From NCBI GenBank assembly GCA_964600385.1, contig CAZRJC010000007.1:1-64000 (forward strand): a stretch of 64,000 nucleotides of DNA, read 5' to 3'. The notes beneath the pieces were generated by a model. It did not search any database, was not told where the DNA came from, and saw only the letters and a program-made list of their open reading frames with translations. This document shows positions 44,317 through 53,196 of this stretch, piece after piece. Made by a program: the position numbers and the translations under genes. Within the stretch, counting starts at the first letter, position 1. Every line of letters starts with the position of its first letter. Source of the DNA: DMER64 sp964600385. Lineage in GTDB: Bacteria > Bacteroidota > Bacteroidia > Bacteroidales > UBA932.

Positions 44317-44933
44317 TGATGTTAGTAATTGGTATTGCCGGGGGAACCGGATCGGGTAAAACAACAGTCGTACAAAAAATTGTAGAACGTCTGCATACAG
44401 ATCAGGTTACTGTTATTCCCCAGGATTCTTACTATAAGGACAACTCCCATTTACCCCTGGAAGAAAGACAGGAATTGAATTTTGACCATCCCGAATCCAT
44501 TGACTGGGGCCTGATGGTCCAACAGGTAATGATGCTGAAATCGGGGCGCGCCATTGAACAGCCCATCTATTCCTACATTACCTGTACCCGTTCCCGGGAA
44601 ACTATCCATATTGAACCCACGCACGTGATTATTGTAGAGGGGATCCTGATTTTTTCCGATCCTGCCCTGCGTGACTGCATGGATATAAAAATCTATGTAG
44701 ATGCCGATGCCGATGATCGTTTGTCAAGAGTCATCTCCAGAGACATCATTGAACGCGGACGTTCGGTCAACAAGGTGTTGGAAAGGTATGACAAGACGGT
44801 GAAACCCATGCACCTGCAGTTTATTGAACCTACTAAACGTTATGCAGATATCATTGTTCCTCAGGGAGGCCATAATACGGTAGCCATCAGTATGCTTATG
44901 GCTACCATAGAGAAGGCCCTGCTCACCAAATAA
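44316..44933 (+). CDS. udk: Uridine kinase
   Basis: Phosphorylates uridine and cytidine in pyrimidine salvage. The 205-residue protein starts with the P-loop IGIAGGTGSGKTTVVQKI and has PQDSYYKDN, NFDHPESIDW and the lid region SRVISRDIIERGRSV. It overlaps asnS by 1 nt and is followed after 8 bp by the TonB-like gene. Confidence 0.97.
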   Translation: MMLVIGIAGGTGSGKTTVVQKIVERLHTDQVTVIPQDSYYKDNSHLPLEERQELNFDHPESIDWGLMVQQVMMLKSGRAIEQPIYSYITCTRSRETIHIEPTHVIIVEGILIFSDPALRDCMDIKIYVDADADDRLSRVISRDIIERGRSVNKVLERYDKTVKPMHLQFIEPTKRYADIIVPQGGHNTVAISMLMATIEKALLTK

Positions 44934-44941
44934 AGCTCTGT

Positions 44942-45658
44942 ATGAAGAAGGAAACAAGAGTGGGCATTTACCTTACGGTTATTTTGCATCTTTTGGTGCT
45001 GATAGGATTCCTTCTCTATCAGATCAATTCTCTGGTGCAGAAAGAGCCTGCTTTTGTATTGGACTTCACTAAACAGGAAGAAATAGAAGAAAAAATAGAG
45101 AAAGAGAAGCTGCGGGAAGAATTAAGCTCCGAACTCGAAGACCTCATTGCCGGTATCCAAAGGCAATCAAGAAATGTGGCAGTAGATGTATCGGAAAGGG
45201 AACGCCATCTGAAAGACGACAGAAATGCGAATCCCGAGCAGATTTATGACGAGGCAAAATCGTTGCAGGAAAAACTCGATGCCGCCCGGGAAGCTGTCAG
45301 GGAACAACAAGGCGAAGAAGAAATCGCTCCGGCCGCTGACAGGATAGAAAAGAAAAAGACACAGGCAGAAGCCTATACCGGACCCTCTGTTCTGGAGTAC
45401 AGGCTCGATGGCCGGAAAGCCATGAACCTTCCCATTCCTGCTTATAAGTGCCTTGGAGGAGGTGACGTCACTGTTGCCATACAAGTAGACAGAAAGGGTA
45501 TGGTTGTGGAAGCGCTTATCGTAGCGGATTATTCTTCCATGGACCATTGCCTCCAGGAATTTGCTGTCAGGGCAGCCCGTCAGAGCCGGTTTACGTCTTC
45601 TACGGATGCTCCCCCGCGTCAGAGCGGCGAAATAGTATACCGGTTTATTCCACAATAA
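44942..45658 (+). CDS. TonB-like energy-transducer-type protein
   Basis: A 238-residue protein with one N-terminal membrane helix (about 7-25), a long charged coiled-coil-like region rich in Glu/Lys (about 40-145) and a C-terminal domain (about 165-238) of the TonB/TolA type: GGGDVTVAIQVDRKGMVVEA. It lacks the Pro-rich spacer of classical TonB, so TonB or TolA function is inferred from architecture only. It might serve the ExbB/ExbD set 6 kb upstream. Confidence 0.65.
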   Translation: MKKETRVGIYLTVILHLLVLIGFLLYQINSLVQKEPAFVLDFTKQEEIEEKIEKEKLREELSSELEDLIAGIQRQSRNVAVDVSERERHLKDDRNANPEQIYDEAKSLQEKLDAAREAVREQQGEEEIAPAADRIEKKKTQAEAYTGPSVLEYRLDGRKAMNLPIPAYKCLGGGDVTVAIQVDRKGMVVEALIVADYSSMDHCLQEFAVRAARQSRFTSSTDAPPRQSGEIVYRFIPQ

Positions 45659-45670
45659 CAACTGTTTTTG

Positions 45671-45678
45671 TAAATTTG
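45671..45678 (+). promoter_or_regulatory. -7 element 4 nt before the Pro/Glu-repeat gene
   Basis: TAAATTTG fits TAnnTTTG and ends 4 nt before the ATG at 45683, predicting a leaderless mRNA. No clear TTG at the -33 distance. Confidence 0.5.
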
Positions 45679-45682
45679 ACCT

Positions 45683-46315
45683 ATGGATCAGAAAGAATAT
45701 TCGGAAATAAAGGCTCTGCTGGCACAACTTAATGAAAGGATAGATGCCCTTTACCAGGACAAACCGGCTTTTGAACTGATTGTCCCGGCTCAAACAGAAA
45801 CTGAAACAGAAACTGAACCCGAGTACATTCCCGGAATTGAACCCGAGCCTGAACCCCAACCGATTCCTGCCCCGGTTTCTGTCCCGGAACCAATTCACAA
45901 ACCAATCCCTGAGCCAGCCCCAGAACGAATCCCTGAACCAGCCCCAGAACGAATCCCTGAACCAGCTCCCAGACCAGCCCGTGAACCGGTTCGCGCTGTA
46001 AAGCCCAAAACAGCTCCCACTATCGGAGACTTGTTTACCAATATGAACCCAGGGCCAACCGTAGCAGATGTTCTGGCCAGGGATAATTCACGGAAGGCAC
46101 TGAGAGAAAGAATCTCATTCAACGACAAGTACCTGTTCACAAAGGTCCTTTTCAATCAGGATGCCGGACTTTTCAATAATACATTAGACATTCTGGAGCC
46201 CATGACCTCCATGCGCGAAGTGGAATCGTACCTTGGAGAACACTTCCCCAACTGGGACGTTACCTCAACCGCTGTACACAGATTTTTATGCCAGATGGAA
46301 GATCATGTGCGCTAA
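45683..46315 (+). CDS. Hypothetical protein with Pro/Glu repeats
   Basis: A 210-residue protein without signal peptide or membrane helix. It opens with a short helix (DQKEYSEIKALLAQLNERID), then has a low-complexity part (about 35-110) with TE and EP repeats, including 8-residue units EPAPERIP. The last 100 residues are well-ordered in composition and carry ARDNSRKALRERISFNDKYL and an NTLDILEPMTS region; I recall similar C-terminal domains in uncharacterised Bacteroidota proteins but know no function. Its end overlaps rsmI by 11 nt. Confidence 0.7.
   Translation: MDQKEYSEIKALLAQLNERIDALYQDKPAFELIVPAQTETETETEPEYIPGIEPEPEPQPIPAPVSVPEPIHKPIPEPAPERIPEPAPERIPEPAPRPAREPVRAVKPKTAPTIGDLFTNMNPGPTVADVLARDNSRKALRERISFNDKYLFTKVLFNQDAGLFNNTLDILEPMTSMREVESYLGEHFPNWDVTSTAVHRFLCQMEDHVR
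45911..45982 (+). repeat. 24-bp tandem repeats encoding EPAPERIP
   Basis: Units at 45911, 45935 and 45959. The first two are identical except for one base; the third has diverged (EPAPRPAR). The near identity of the first two suggests recent duplication. Confidence 0.85.
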
Positions 46316-47000
46316 ACTGTATATTGTGCCCACACCGGTGGGAAACCTTGAGGACATTACACTGCGGGCGTTAAGAATCCTTAAGGAAGTCGATCTTGTA
46401 CTGGCGGAAGACACGAGGACCAGCGGTGTACTAATGAAAAAGTATGGGATTGGCACACGCATGGAATCTCACCATAAATTCAATGAACACCGTAACGTCA
46501 CAATAATTGCCAATCGGATACAGAGTGGTCTGAACGTTGCCCTGATTAGCGATGCCGGAACTCCGGGTATTTCCGATCCGGGGTTCATGCTGGTTCGCTG
46601 TTGTCTGGAAAACGGCATAGAAGTAGAGACTCTTCCCGGAGCCACTGCTTTTGTACCTGCACTCGTTAACAGCGGATTACCTTCCGACAGGTTTTGTTTT
46701 GAAGGGTTTCTGCCGGCAAAGAAAGGACGTAAGACCCGCCTGGAAACGCTCGCTTCAGAAACACGTACTATTATTATTTATGAATCACCATACAGACTGG
46801 TTACAACCCTGGAACAGCTGGCAGGAGTAATGGGGCCGGGAAGAATGGCCTGTGTTTCAAGGGAATTGAGCAAGGTTCACGAAGAGAACAGACGCGGGAC
46901 CCTGTCTGAATTGCATGGTTGGTATAGCAAAAATGAACCAAAAGGAGAAATTGTCATAGTAGTGAAGGGAAGAGGGAAGGACAATGAAATGGAAGAATAG
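46305..47000 (+). CDS. rsmI: 16S rRNA 2'-O-ribose C1402 methyltransferase
   Basis: RsmI methylates the 2'-OH of C1402, the same nucleotide that RsmH (at 13472) methylates on the base. The 231-residue tetrapyrrole-methylase-fold protein shows LYIVPTPVGNLEDITLRALR, VLAEDTRTSGVL, the loop LISDAGTPGISDPGF and the ALVNSGLPSDRFCFEGFLP block. The ATG at 46305 is used; earlier in-frame codons lie inside the preceding gene. Confidence 0.96.
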   Translation: MCAKLYIVPTPVGNLEDITLRALRILKEVDLVLAEDTRTSGVLMKKYGIGTRMESHHKFNEHRNVTIIANRIQSGLNVALISDAGTPGISDPGFMLVRCCLENGIEVETLPGATAFVPALVNSGLPSDRFCFEGFLPAKKGRKTRLETLASETRTIIIYESPYRLVTTLEQLAGVMGPGRMACVSRELSKVHEENRRGTLSELHGWYSKNEPKGEIVIVVKGRGKDNEMEE

Positions 47001-47631
47001 GGAAAGGTATGTTATTCATGCCAGAGGAGTAAGTATTATTGCCATCCTGATAGTGATCAGGACTGTTTCACACCTGAATGCACCCCGGCATGACCCACCG
47101 GCCCGGGAAATCACAGAGGCTTTTCAGGATTACATCAAACCGCGTGTTGTTACCGTTGCCTATGCACGAACGGCAGTACATTCCAAAGATACGTTGCCTG
47201 AAAGACAAAAAACAAAAAAAGTTAAAGCAAAAGAGCGGCTTGAACTCAATACGGCCGACAGTCTCGATTTACTTCAACTTTACGGAATCGGGCCCTACTA
47301 CGCCCGGAAAATACTTCTGTACAGAGACAAACTGGGTGGATATGTCCATCCTGAACAATTGCTGGAAATAGAAGGAATGGACCATGAACGGTTCGGCGGA
47401 TTCGGTGACCGGCTGAAAGCAGATGCTTCTCTCATACAGTATATAGATCTTCAGGAGGCGCCCGAAATACAGCTTGCCGGACATCCTTATATTGGCAAAT
47501 ACCTTGCCAGGAGCATTGTCCGTTTCCGGGAACTGGTGGGAGCTGATTCCTGCCGGCTGGAAATTCTGGTCAGAGAAAAAGTCCTTTCTCAGGTCCAGGC
47601 ATCAAAAATTGCGTTGTACGTGTGTCGGTAA
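46984..47631 (+). CDS. ComEA-like helix-hairpin-helix protein
   Basis: A 215-residue protein with a probable N-terminal membrane anchor (about 12-30, HARGVSIIAILIVIRTVSHL). A helix-hairpin-helix DNA-binding motif follows: LELNTADSLDLLQLYGIGPY and ARKILLYRDKLGGYVHPEQL. A second, more degenerate copy (LAGHPYIGKYLARSIVRFRE) follows. The first copy is the ComEA type that binds incoming DNA in transformation. With dprA at 33134 it hints at DNA uptake, but no comEC or pilus gene is seen. It overlaps rsmI by 17 nt. Confidence 0.82.
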   Translation: MKWKNRERYVIHARGVSIIAILIVIRTVSHLNAPRHDPPAREITEAFQDYIKPRVVTVAYARTAVHSKDTLPERQKTKKVKAKERLELNTADSLDLLQLYGIGPYYARKILLYRDKLGGYVHPEQLLEIEGMDHERFGGFGDRLKADASLIQYIDLQEAPEIQLAGHPYIGKYLARSIVRFRELVGADSCRLEILVREKVLSQVQASKIALYVCR

Positions 47632-47643
47632 TTATTATCTTTG
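47614..47643 (+). promoter_or_regulatory. Promoter of the ABC-2 exporter operon
   Basis: TTG (47614-47616), 19 bp, TATCTTTG (47636-47643). It overlaps the end of the ComEA-like gene, and the predicted leader to the ATG at 47680 is about 30 nt. Confidence 0.7.
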
Positions 47644-47679
47644 TCCGAAGCAATTTCTCAACATTTATATACCGGAATA

Positions 47680-48603
47680 ATGAGCATTTTAATTACTCAA
47701 AATGTAGTAAAGCGCTTTGATGGGCAACTGGCTCTCGATAACGTCAGTATAGACGTTCCCGAAGGAAAGATCTTTGGGTTGCTGGGACCCAATGGCGCTG
47801 GAAAAACCACCCTGTTACGAATAGTAAATCAAATTACTGCACCGGACAGCGGGTCGGTCCTTTTTGATAACCGTCCCCTGGAAGCTAACGATGTATTCAA
47901 GATCGGATATCTTCCCGAAGAACGCGGCTTGTACAAAAAGATGAAAATTGGGGATCAGGCAATGTATCTGGCCCGTTTGAAAGGGATGTCCCAGGCAGCT
48001 GCTCTCTCAAGCCTCAAAGCCTGGTTTGTGCGGTTTGGAATCCAGGCATGGTGGAATAAAAAAATTACAGAACTGTCTAAAGGGATGGCCCAGAAAGTCC
48101 AGTTCGTCACAACTGTTATGCATAATCCAAGGTTGCTGATTCTTGACGAACCGTTCAGCGGATTTGATCCGATTAACGTAGATCTCATACGTAATGAGAT
48201 TCTACGCCTTAAATCCAATGGAACAAGCGTTATACTTTCTACTCATAATATGGAATCGGTAGAAGAATTGTGCGACGAAATTGCCCTTATCAACAAAGCC
48301 AAACTTGTGATATCCGGCAAGGTTCATGATATCAGACGCATACACGGTGACAATAATATAGAGATTCTCTACAGATCTTCTGTCCCCTATGCTCCCCTGT
48401 CTACTTCTGAACTTCCTTTCTCGGTGATTTCCGATGGGACAAAAGAAGGTTCTTACAGTATGATTGTAAGCATCAGGGAAGGTTTCAGCACTAACGATAT
48501 CATAAAAGTCCTGTTACCGGATCTGTCCATTGTGGGAGTGAATGAAATCATACCCCGGATGCACGACATTTTTATTAAACTTGTAACGGATAAGGAGGCA
48601 TAA
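47680..48603 (+). CDS. ABC transporter ATP-binding protein (NatA-like)
   Basis: A 307-residue ATPase with Walker A GPNGAGKTT, a signature ELSKGMAQKVQF, Walker B LLILDEPFSGFDP and the H-loop STHNMES. The C-terminal 85 residues form the extra domain seen in ATPases of ABC-2-type exporters. It is followed 3 bp later by its permease. NatAB sodium exporters are the closest named relatives, but the substrate is not evident. The ATG at 47680 is preferred; the preceding in-frame TTG lies in the promoter. Confidence 0.92.
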   Translation: MSILITQNVVKRFDGQLALDNVSIDVPEGKIFGLLGPNGAGKTTLLRIVNQITAPDSGSVLFDNRPLEANDVFKIGYLPEERGLYKKMKIGDQAMYLARLKGMSQAAALSSLKAWFVRFGIQAWWNKKITELSKGMAQKVQFVTTVMHNPRLLILDEPFSGFDPINVDLIRNEILRLKSNGTSVILSTHNMESVEELCDEIALINKAKLVISGKVHDIRRIHGDNNIEILYRSSVPYAPLSTSELPFSVISDGTKEGSYSMIVSIREGFSTNDIIKVLLPDLSIVGVNEIIPRMHDIFIKLVTDKEA

Positions 48604-48606
48604 CAT

Positions 48607-49947
48607 ATGAATCTGAAAAAAGTAAATCTTATCATTGGCCGGGAATTTCTTATCCGCGTTCGCAAAAAATCATTTCTTGTAGCTACGTTTATAACCCCGC
48701 TGCTTATGGCCGCCCTGGTTACCGTTCCTACCCTGATGGCAACGCTCAAGGACAGCAACGAAAAACGTATAGAGGTGATCGACCCTACAGGAATAGCGCA
48801 GCAGGTACTTGAGAATAGTGAAAATACCATATTCACATTCAAAACAGAGGGTGACCTGGAAGATTATAAGGCCCGTTTTGCCGAAAGCGGTCTGCATGCC
48901 ATATGTGTAATTGAACCTACACAGAACAATTCTGTTGAAGTCCGGATGTACAGCACGGGACAGATTGACTCGGATGTTCAAGGATACATCGCCCGGCAGA
49001 TAGGAGAAGAGGTTGAAAACAGGAAACTGGCCTCATACAACATTCCGCAACTGGAAGAAATCCTTCAGGATATTTCTACCGACATACAGATAAAATCGCT
49101 TAAGTGGACCGAAGAGGGCGACGAAAAAGAGACCATAACGGAAGTATATATGGCCATCGCCTATATAAGCAGTTTCCTTATTTACATGTTTATTTTCATG
49201 TACGGTTCCATGGTTATTCGCGGTGTCATTGAAGAAAAGACAAACAGGATCGTGGAAGTGATTATCTCTTCCGTTAAACCGGTTGAGCTCATGTTGGGCA
49301 AGATTGTGGGCGTGGCTCTTGTGGCGCTGCTTCAATTCTTTCTCTGGATATTGCTCACGGGAATTATTGTTGTAGTGGTTATGGCACTGGCGGGCACCGG
49401 CATGCTGCCGGACGCAGAAACTGCACAACAGATCCAGGGAGGCATTCCTTCAATAGTGGCTTCTTTCGACTCGGGAGACGGTGTATTCACAGGCATTGCC
49501 AGCACGTTGTCCCAGATCAATCTGCTACAATTCCTGCTTAGTTTTTGTCTGTATTTTATTGGCGGTTATCTTATGTATGCATCGATGTTTGCAGCCGTCG
49601 GATCTGTTTCCGACGCAGAAACAGATACCCAGCAGTTCCAGCTGCCTATAACCATTCCCCTGATCCTTGGCTTGTTCATCATGATGCACACGTTCCAGCA
49701 CCCGGACAGTTCATTGTCTGTCTGGGCATCAATGATCCCGTTCACCTCTCCCATGGTGATGCTTGCCAGACTGCCTTTTGGAGGTGTTCCTCTGTGGCAG
49801 TTGCTTCTGTCCCTTGTTTTGCTTTTTGCCACATTTATTGCAGTTGTGCACTTCTCGGCAAAGATCTATCGTGTAGGGATTCTGATGTACGGGAAAAAAA
49901 TCACCTGGAAAGAGCTTTGGAAATGGATGCGTTACAAAAACGGATAA
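48607..49947 (+). CDS. ABC-2-type transporter permease (NatB-like)
   Basis: A 446-residue permease. One N-terminal helix (about 20-45) precedes a large extracytoplasmic domain. Five or six C-terminal helices (about 180-425) follow, with MVIRGVIEEKTNRIVEVIIS, the ABC-2 family motif. It forms the exporter with the preceding ATPase. Its last 25 nt overlap the start of the 5'-nucleotidase-domain gene. Confidence 0.9.
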   Translation: MNLKKVNLIIGREFLIRVRKKSFLVATFITPLLMAALVTVPTLMATLKDSNEKRIEVIDPTGIAQQVLENSENTIFTFKTEGDLEDYKARFAESGLHAICVIEPTQNNSVEVRMYSTGQIDSDVQGYIARQIGEEVENRKLASYNIPQLEEILQDISTDIQIKSLKWTEEGDEKETITEVYMAIAYISSFLIYMFIFMYGSMVIRGVIEEKTNRIVEVIISSVKPVELMLGKIVGVALVALLQFFLWILLTGIIVVVVMALAGTGMLPDAETAQQIQGGIPSIVASFDSGDGVFTGIASTLSQINLLQFLLSFCLYFIGGYLMYASMFAAVGSVSDAETDTQQFQLPITIPLILGLFIMMHTFQHPDSSLSVWASMIPFTSPMVMLARLPFGGVPLWQLLLSLVLLFATFIAVVHFSAKIYRVGILMYGKKITWKELWKWMRYKNG

Positions 49948-50711
49948 AACAATCCCTGCACTTCTTCATCTTGCCGGTAATTCTGACAGTCTGCGCCATG
50001 CCTCTGCAGGCACAGACTGTCAGAACAAGCCGTATTCTTATGGATACCGTTGTGTTTGCGGGTTATGCCATGCCTACGGTACAACAGATAATGGACAAAT
50101 ACTCTCCTGAACTTCACAGGAAAATGGGAAAAGTGGTCGGATATACGGTCAGCGAAATGCGTTCTTATTCCCCGGAGAGCCCGTTATCCAATCTTGCTGC
50201 TGACGCACTACTGGCCGTGGCAAGGAACAAATACGGAAAAGACAACGTGGATTTCAGCCTTACCAACTTTGGGGGTATCCGCACCTTCTTTCCCAGAGGC
50301 GATGTCCGCCTGTACGATATCTATGCCGTATTCCCTTTTGAAAACACGTTGGTACTTATATCAATGAAAGGCAGTCAGGTTCGTGAATTATTCGACTCAT
50401 TTGCACGTACGCGTGTTGAAGCGCTGGGTGGCGTATCCCTGAAAATAAAAAATCATTCCATTACAGAATTGCTCATTAATGGGAAACCTCTTGACGATAA
50501 CAGAATCTACCGGGTTGCTACCATAGATTTTCTTTTATCGGGAGGAGATAAGGTTTCTGCCCTGAAAGACAATCTTAAGGTGGATTTTTCCGGGATAACC
50601 GTTCGTGATGTGATTCTTAAGTACATAGATGTTTTTACACGCAACGGCGAACCGATACCCTCAATAAAAGACGGTAGGGTAACGGTTGATAATGCATCAG
50701 GAGATCAGTAA
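49923..50711 (+). CDS. 5'-nucleotidase C-terminal domain protein
   Basis: A 262-residue exported protein. A signal peptide (hydrophobic FFILPVILTVCAMPLQAQ) precedes a 5'-nucleotidase C-terminal (substrate-binding) domain with SNLAADALLAVARNKYG, TNFGGIRTFFPRGDV, VFPFENTLVLISMKG and FLLSGGDKV. The catalytic metallophosphatase half is encoded separately by the next gene. The ATG at 49923 is chosen: the longer open frame upstream (from 49545) is a shadow of the permease gene and would bury the signal peptide. Confidence 0.9.
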   Translation: MDALQKRIKQSLHFFILPVILTVCAMPLQAQTVRTSRILMDTVVFAGYAMPTVQQIMDKYSPELHRKMGKVVGYTVSEMRSYSPESPLSNLAADALLAVARNKYGKDNVDFSLTNFGGIRTFFPRGDVRLYDIYAVFPFENTLVLISMKGSQVRELFDSFARTRVEALGGVSLKIKNHSITELLINGKPLDDNRIYRVATIDFLLSGGDKVSALKDNLKVDFSGITVRDVILKYIDVFTRNGEPIPSIKDGRVTVDNASGDQ

Positions 50712-50713
50712 TC

Positions 50714-51523
50714 ATGAATACATTACATTTACTACCCCGGCTTACCGTATTGTTCTGCTTTTATGCATCCCAGCTGAATGCTCAGGATCTGGTTATTCTG
50801 CACACAAATGACATGCACAGCCAGATGGAAGCATTTACTTCCGGAAGAAATGCCGGCACAGGAGGCGTGCTTTCCATGTCGGGCTACATTCGGCAGGTAC
50901 GTGAAAAAAATAATCATGTCCTTTATCTCGATGCCGGAGATTACAATCAGGGTACCCCCTATTTTAATCTTTTCGGGGGCATGATGGAAGTGGAGTTGAT
51001 GAATGCCATGGGGCTGAATGCCACCACTCTCGGAAATCATGAATTCGATAACGGAATGGAAGATCTGGTAAAAAGGCTCTCCAAGGCAAAATATCAGACT
51101 TTATGTGCAAATTATGATATCCATTACCGGCCTCTAAAAAGGCTGGTCAAACCCTATGCCATTTTTACGACAGGAGATGTTAAGGTAGGCGTTATTGGCT
51201 TAACCCTGGATCTTACCGGATATACTTCGGGGACAGTTCTGGAAAAACTCACCTACCATGACCCAATTCAGGTTGCTGAAGATCTGGCAGTTAAACTGAA
51301 GAAAAAAGGCTGCCGCATGATCATCTGTCTTACTCACCTGGGACTGGAAACCGACAAGATCCTGGCGGAAAACTCACGTAATATAGATCTGATTATCGGA
51401 GGCCATTCCCATACTTTTCTGGAGAATGCGGAACATTGTATGAATCTGGAAGGAAAAGATGTGACGATAGTACAGACGGGGGCCAATACCGTGTATACGG
51501 GACGTATAGATATTAATTTTTGA
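50714..51523 (+). CDS. Periplasmic metallophosphatase (5'-nucleotidase N-domain)
   Basis: A 269-residue calcineurin-like phosphoesterase with a signal peptide ending near SQLNAQ. Metal-site motifs are intact: ILHTNDMHSQ, LDAGDYNQGTP, TLGNHEFDNG, CLTHLG and GGHSHTF. It matches the catalytic domain of UshA-type 5'-nucleotidases and lacks the C-terminal domain, which the preceding gene supplies. The two genes are 2 bp apart, in the reverse order of the fused protein's domains. Confidence 0.92.
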   Translation: MNTLHLLPRLTVLFCFYASQLNAQDLVILHTNDMHSQMEAFTSGRNAGTGGVLSMSGYIRQVREKNNHVLYLDAGDYNQGTPYFNLFGGMMEVELMNAMGLNATTLGNHEFDNGMEDLVKRLSKAKYQTLCANYDIHYRPLKRLVKPYAIFTTGDVKVGVIGLTLDLTGYTSGTVLEKLTYHDPIQVAEDLAVKLKKKGCRMIICLTHLGLETDKILAENSRNIDLIIGGHSHTFLENAEHCMNLEGKDVTIVQTGANTVYTGRIDINF

Positions 51524-51533
51524 ACAGGATACT

Positions 51534-52106
51534 ATGTTTCTGGAAAATCATAAACGATCCGGCTGGATAGAAGTTATCTGCGGATCTATGTTCTCCGGAA
51601 AAACCGAAGAACTGATAAGAAGACTAAAACGCGCAAAGTTTGCCAACCAAAGAGTCGAGATATTCAAGCCTCAGCTGGATACGCGTTATTCTTCCCAGGA
51701 AGTGGTTTCTCACGATAGTAACAGCATTCTCTCAACACCTGTCGATTCTGCCGAAAGTATTTTATTACTTGCAAATAACGTAGAGGTAGTGGGCATCGAT
51801 GAGGCGCAATTTTTTGACATGAATCTTATTCGTGTCTGTCAGATGCTTGCAGATAACGGAATACGCGTAATAGTTGCAGGGCTCGACATGGATTACCTGG
51901 GCAATCCGTTTGGTCCCATGCCTGGCCTAATGGCGGTTGCCGAGCATGTCACTAAAGTCCACGCAATATGTGTCCGTTGCGGAGACTCCGCACAACATTC
52001 CCATAGGCTCAGCACCAGTACCCGGCTGGTGGAACTGGGCGAAAAAGACTCCTATGAACCTCTTTGCCGGCATTGTTTCAATAAAGTGAAAAATGAAAGA
52101 ACTTGA
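51534..52106 (+). CDS. tdk: Thymidine kinase (type II)
   Basis: Phosphorylates thymidine in salvage. The 190-residue protein has P-loop CGSMFSGKTEELIRRL, the DEAQFFD Walker B-like segment, GLDMDYLGNPFG in the lasso region and the zinc cysteines in CVRCGDSA and CRHC. The length is normal. It overlaps alr by 14 nt. Confidence 0.97.
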   Translation: MFLENHKRSGWIEVICGSMFSGKTEELIRRLKRAKFANQRVEIFKPQLDTRYSSQEVVSHDSNSILSTPVDSAESILLLANNVEVVGIDEAQFFDMNLIRVCQMLADNGIRVIVAGLDMDYLGNPFGPMPGLMAVAEHVTKVHAICVRCGDSAQHSHRLSTSTRLVELGEKDSYEPLCRHCFNKVKNERT

Positions 52107-53196
52107 GTACACACATCTGGAGATCAACATCTCTAACCTGAAACACAATCTTGCTTATTTTAAATCCTTCCTTCCCCCCACCGAAAAACTGCTTGTCCTG
52201 GTAAAGGCCTACGGATACGGACATGGAGCCGGAGAATTTTCAAAGATCCTTGAAAAAAACGGTATTGACTATCTGGCCGTGGCTTCTCCTCAGGAAGGTG
52301 TGGAAATAAGAAAAGCGGGTGTGAAATTACCCATTATAGTTCTATCCGGAGGCTGTGAACATTTTCCACTGCTCATGGAATACAATCTGGAGCCAAGTAT
52401 CCCGACCCTGGAGTCATTTCTGAAGTTTGTCGCAACGGCGCGTGAGATGGGTAAAAAAGAATATCCCGTTCATATCAAGCTGGACACGGGCATGCACCGG
52501 TTAGGATTTGAACTTCCCGGACTTGGGGCTTTAATTGACGAACTGCCCTCACCCTATGCACACATTGCATCGGTATTCACTCATTTTGTTGCCTCGGGAG
52601 ATCCCGTTCACGACGACTTTACCCGTCAGCAGATAGCCATCTTCGAAGAAGGCAGTTCTGCAATATTGAAAGCTCTTCCCTACCGTCCTTTACGTCATAT
52701 TCTGAATTCTCCCGGAATTGAAAGGTTTGCCAAAGAAGCCGCATACGACATGGCCCGCCTGGGCATCGGATTGTACGGCATGTCTTACGTTGACCGTACT
52801 AAGCTCAAACCAACCGCCTTCCTGAGAACTCCCGTACTTCAAGTAAGAACAATCAACGCAGGCGAGACCGTCGGCTACGGTAGAGCGGGAAAAATTGTCT
52901 CGGGGCCTGCCAAAATAGCTACTCTGGCAATTGGTTATGCCGACGGAGTGAACCGTCGCTTGAGCGTAGGACGTGCCTCGTTTATGGTTAACGGGCAGCT
53001 GGCTCCCACAGTAGGCAATATATGTATGGATATGTGCATGATAGACGTAACCGGCATTGACGTGAAAGAAGGTGACATGGTGACGATTTTCGGAGAGAAT
53101 CCCTCTATTTTTACTTTGGCAGAAACACTTGGGACAATTCCTTACGAAATACTCACCTCGGTGGCATACAGAGTGCCGCGAGTCTATGTTGATTAG
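52093..53196 (+). CDS. alr: Alanine racemase
   Basis: PLP enzyme that makes D-Ala for peptidoglycan. The 367-residue protein has the Lys of the Schiff base in LVKAYGYGHGA, the LDTGMHRLGF segment and the C-terminal catalytic Tyr region AIGYADGVNRRLS and NICMDMCMIDVT. It stands alone rather than fused to MurF, which in many Bacteroidota carries an Alr domain. It converges with holA, overlapping by 4 nt. Confidence 0.96.
   Translation: MKELEYTHLEINISNLKHNLAYFKSFLPPTEKLLVLVKAYGYGHGAGEFSKILEKNGIDYLAVASPQEGVEIRKAGVKLPIIVLSGGCEHFPLLMEYNLEPSIPTLESFLKFVATAREMGKKEYPVHIKLDTGMHRLGFELPGLGALIDELPSPYAHIASVFTHFVASGDPVHDDFTRQQIAIFEEGSSAILKALPYRPLRHILNSPGIERFAKEAAYDMARLGIGLYGMSYVDRTKLKPTAFLRTPVLQVRTINAGETVGYGRAGKIVSGPAKIATLAIGYADGVNRRLSVGRASFMVNGQLAPTVGNICMDMCMIDVTGIDVKEGDMVTIFGENPSIFTLAETLGTIPYEILTSVAYRVPRVYVD

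Noticed and set aside
49545..49922. Longer open frame upstream of the 5'-nucleotidase C-domain gene
   Set aside because: It overlaps the ABC permease in another frame, has a Cys/Arg-rich translation and would place the signal peptide in the middle of the protein.
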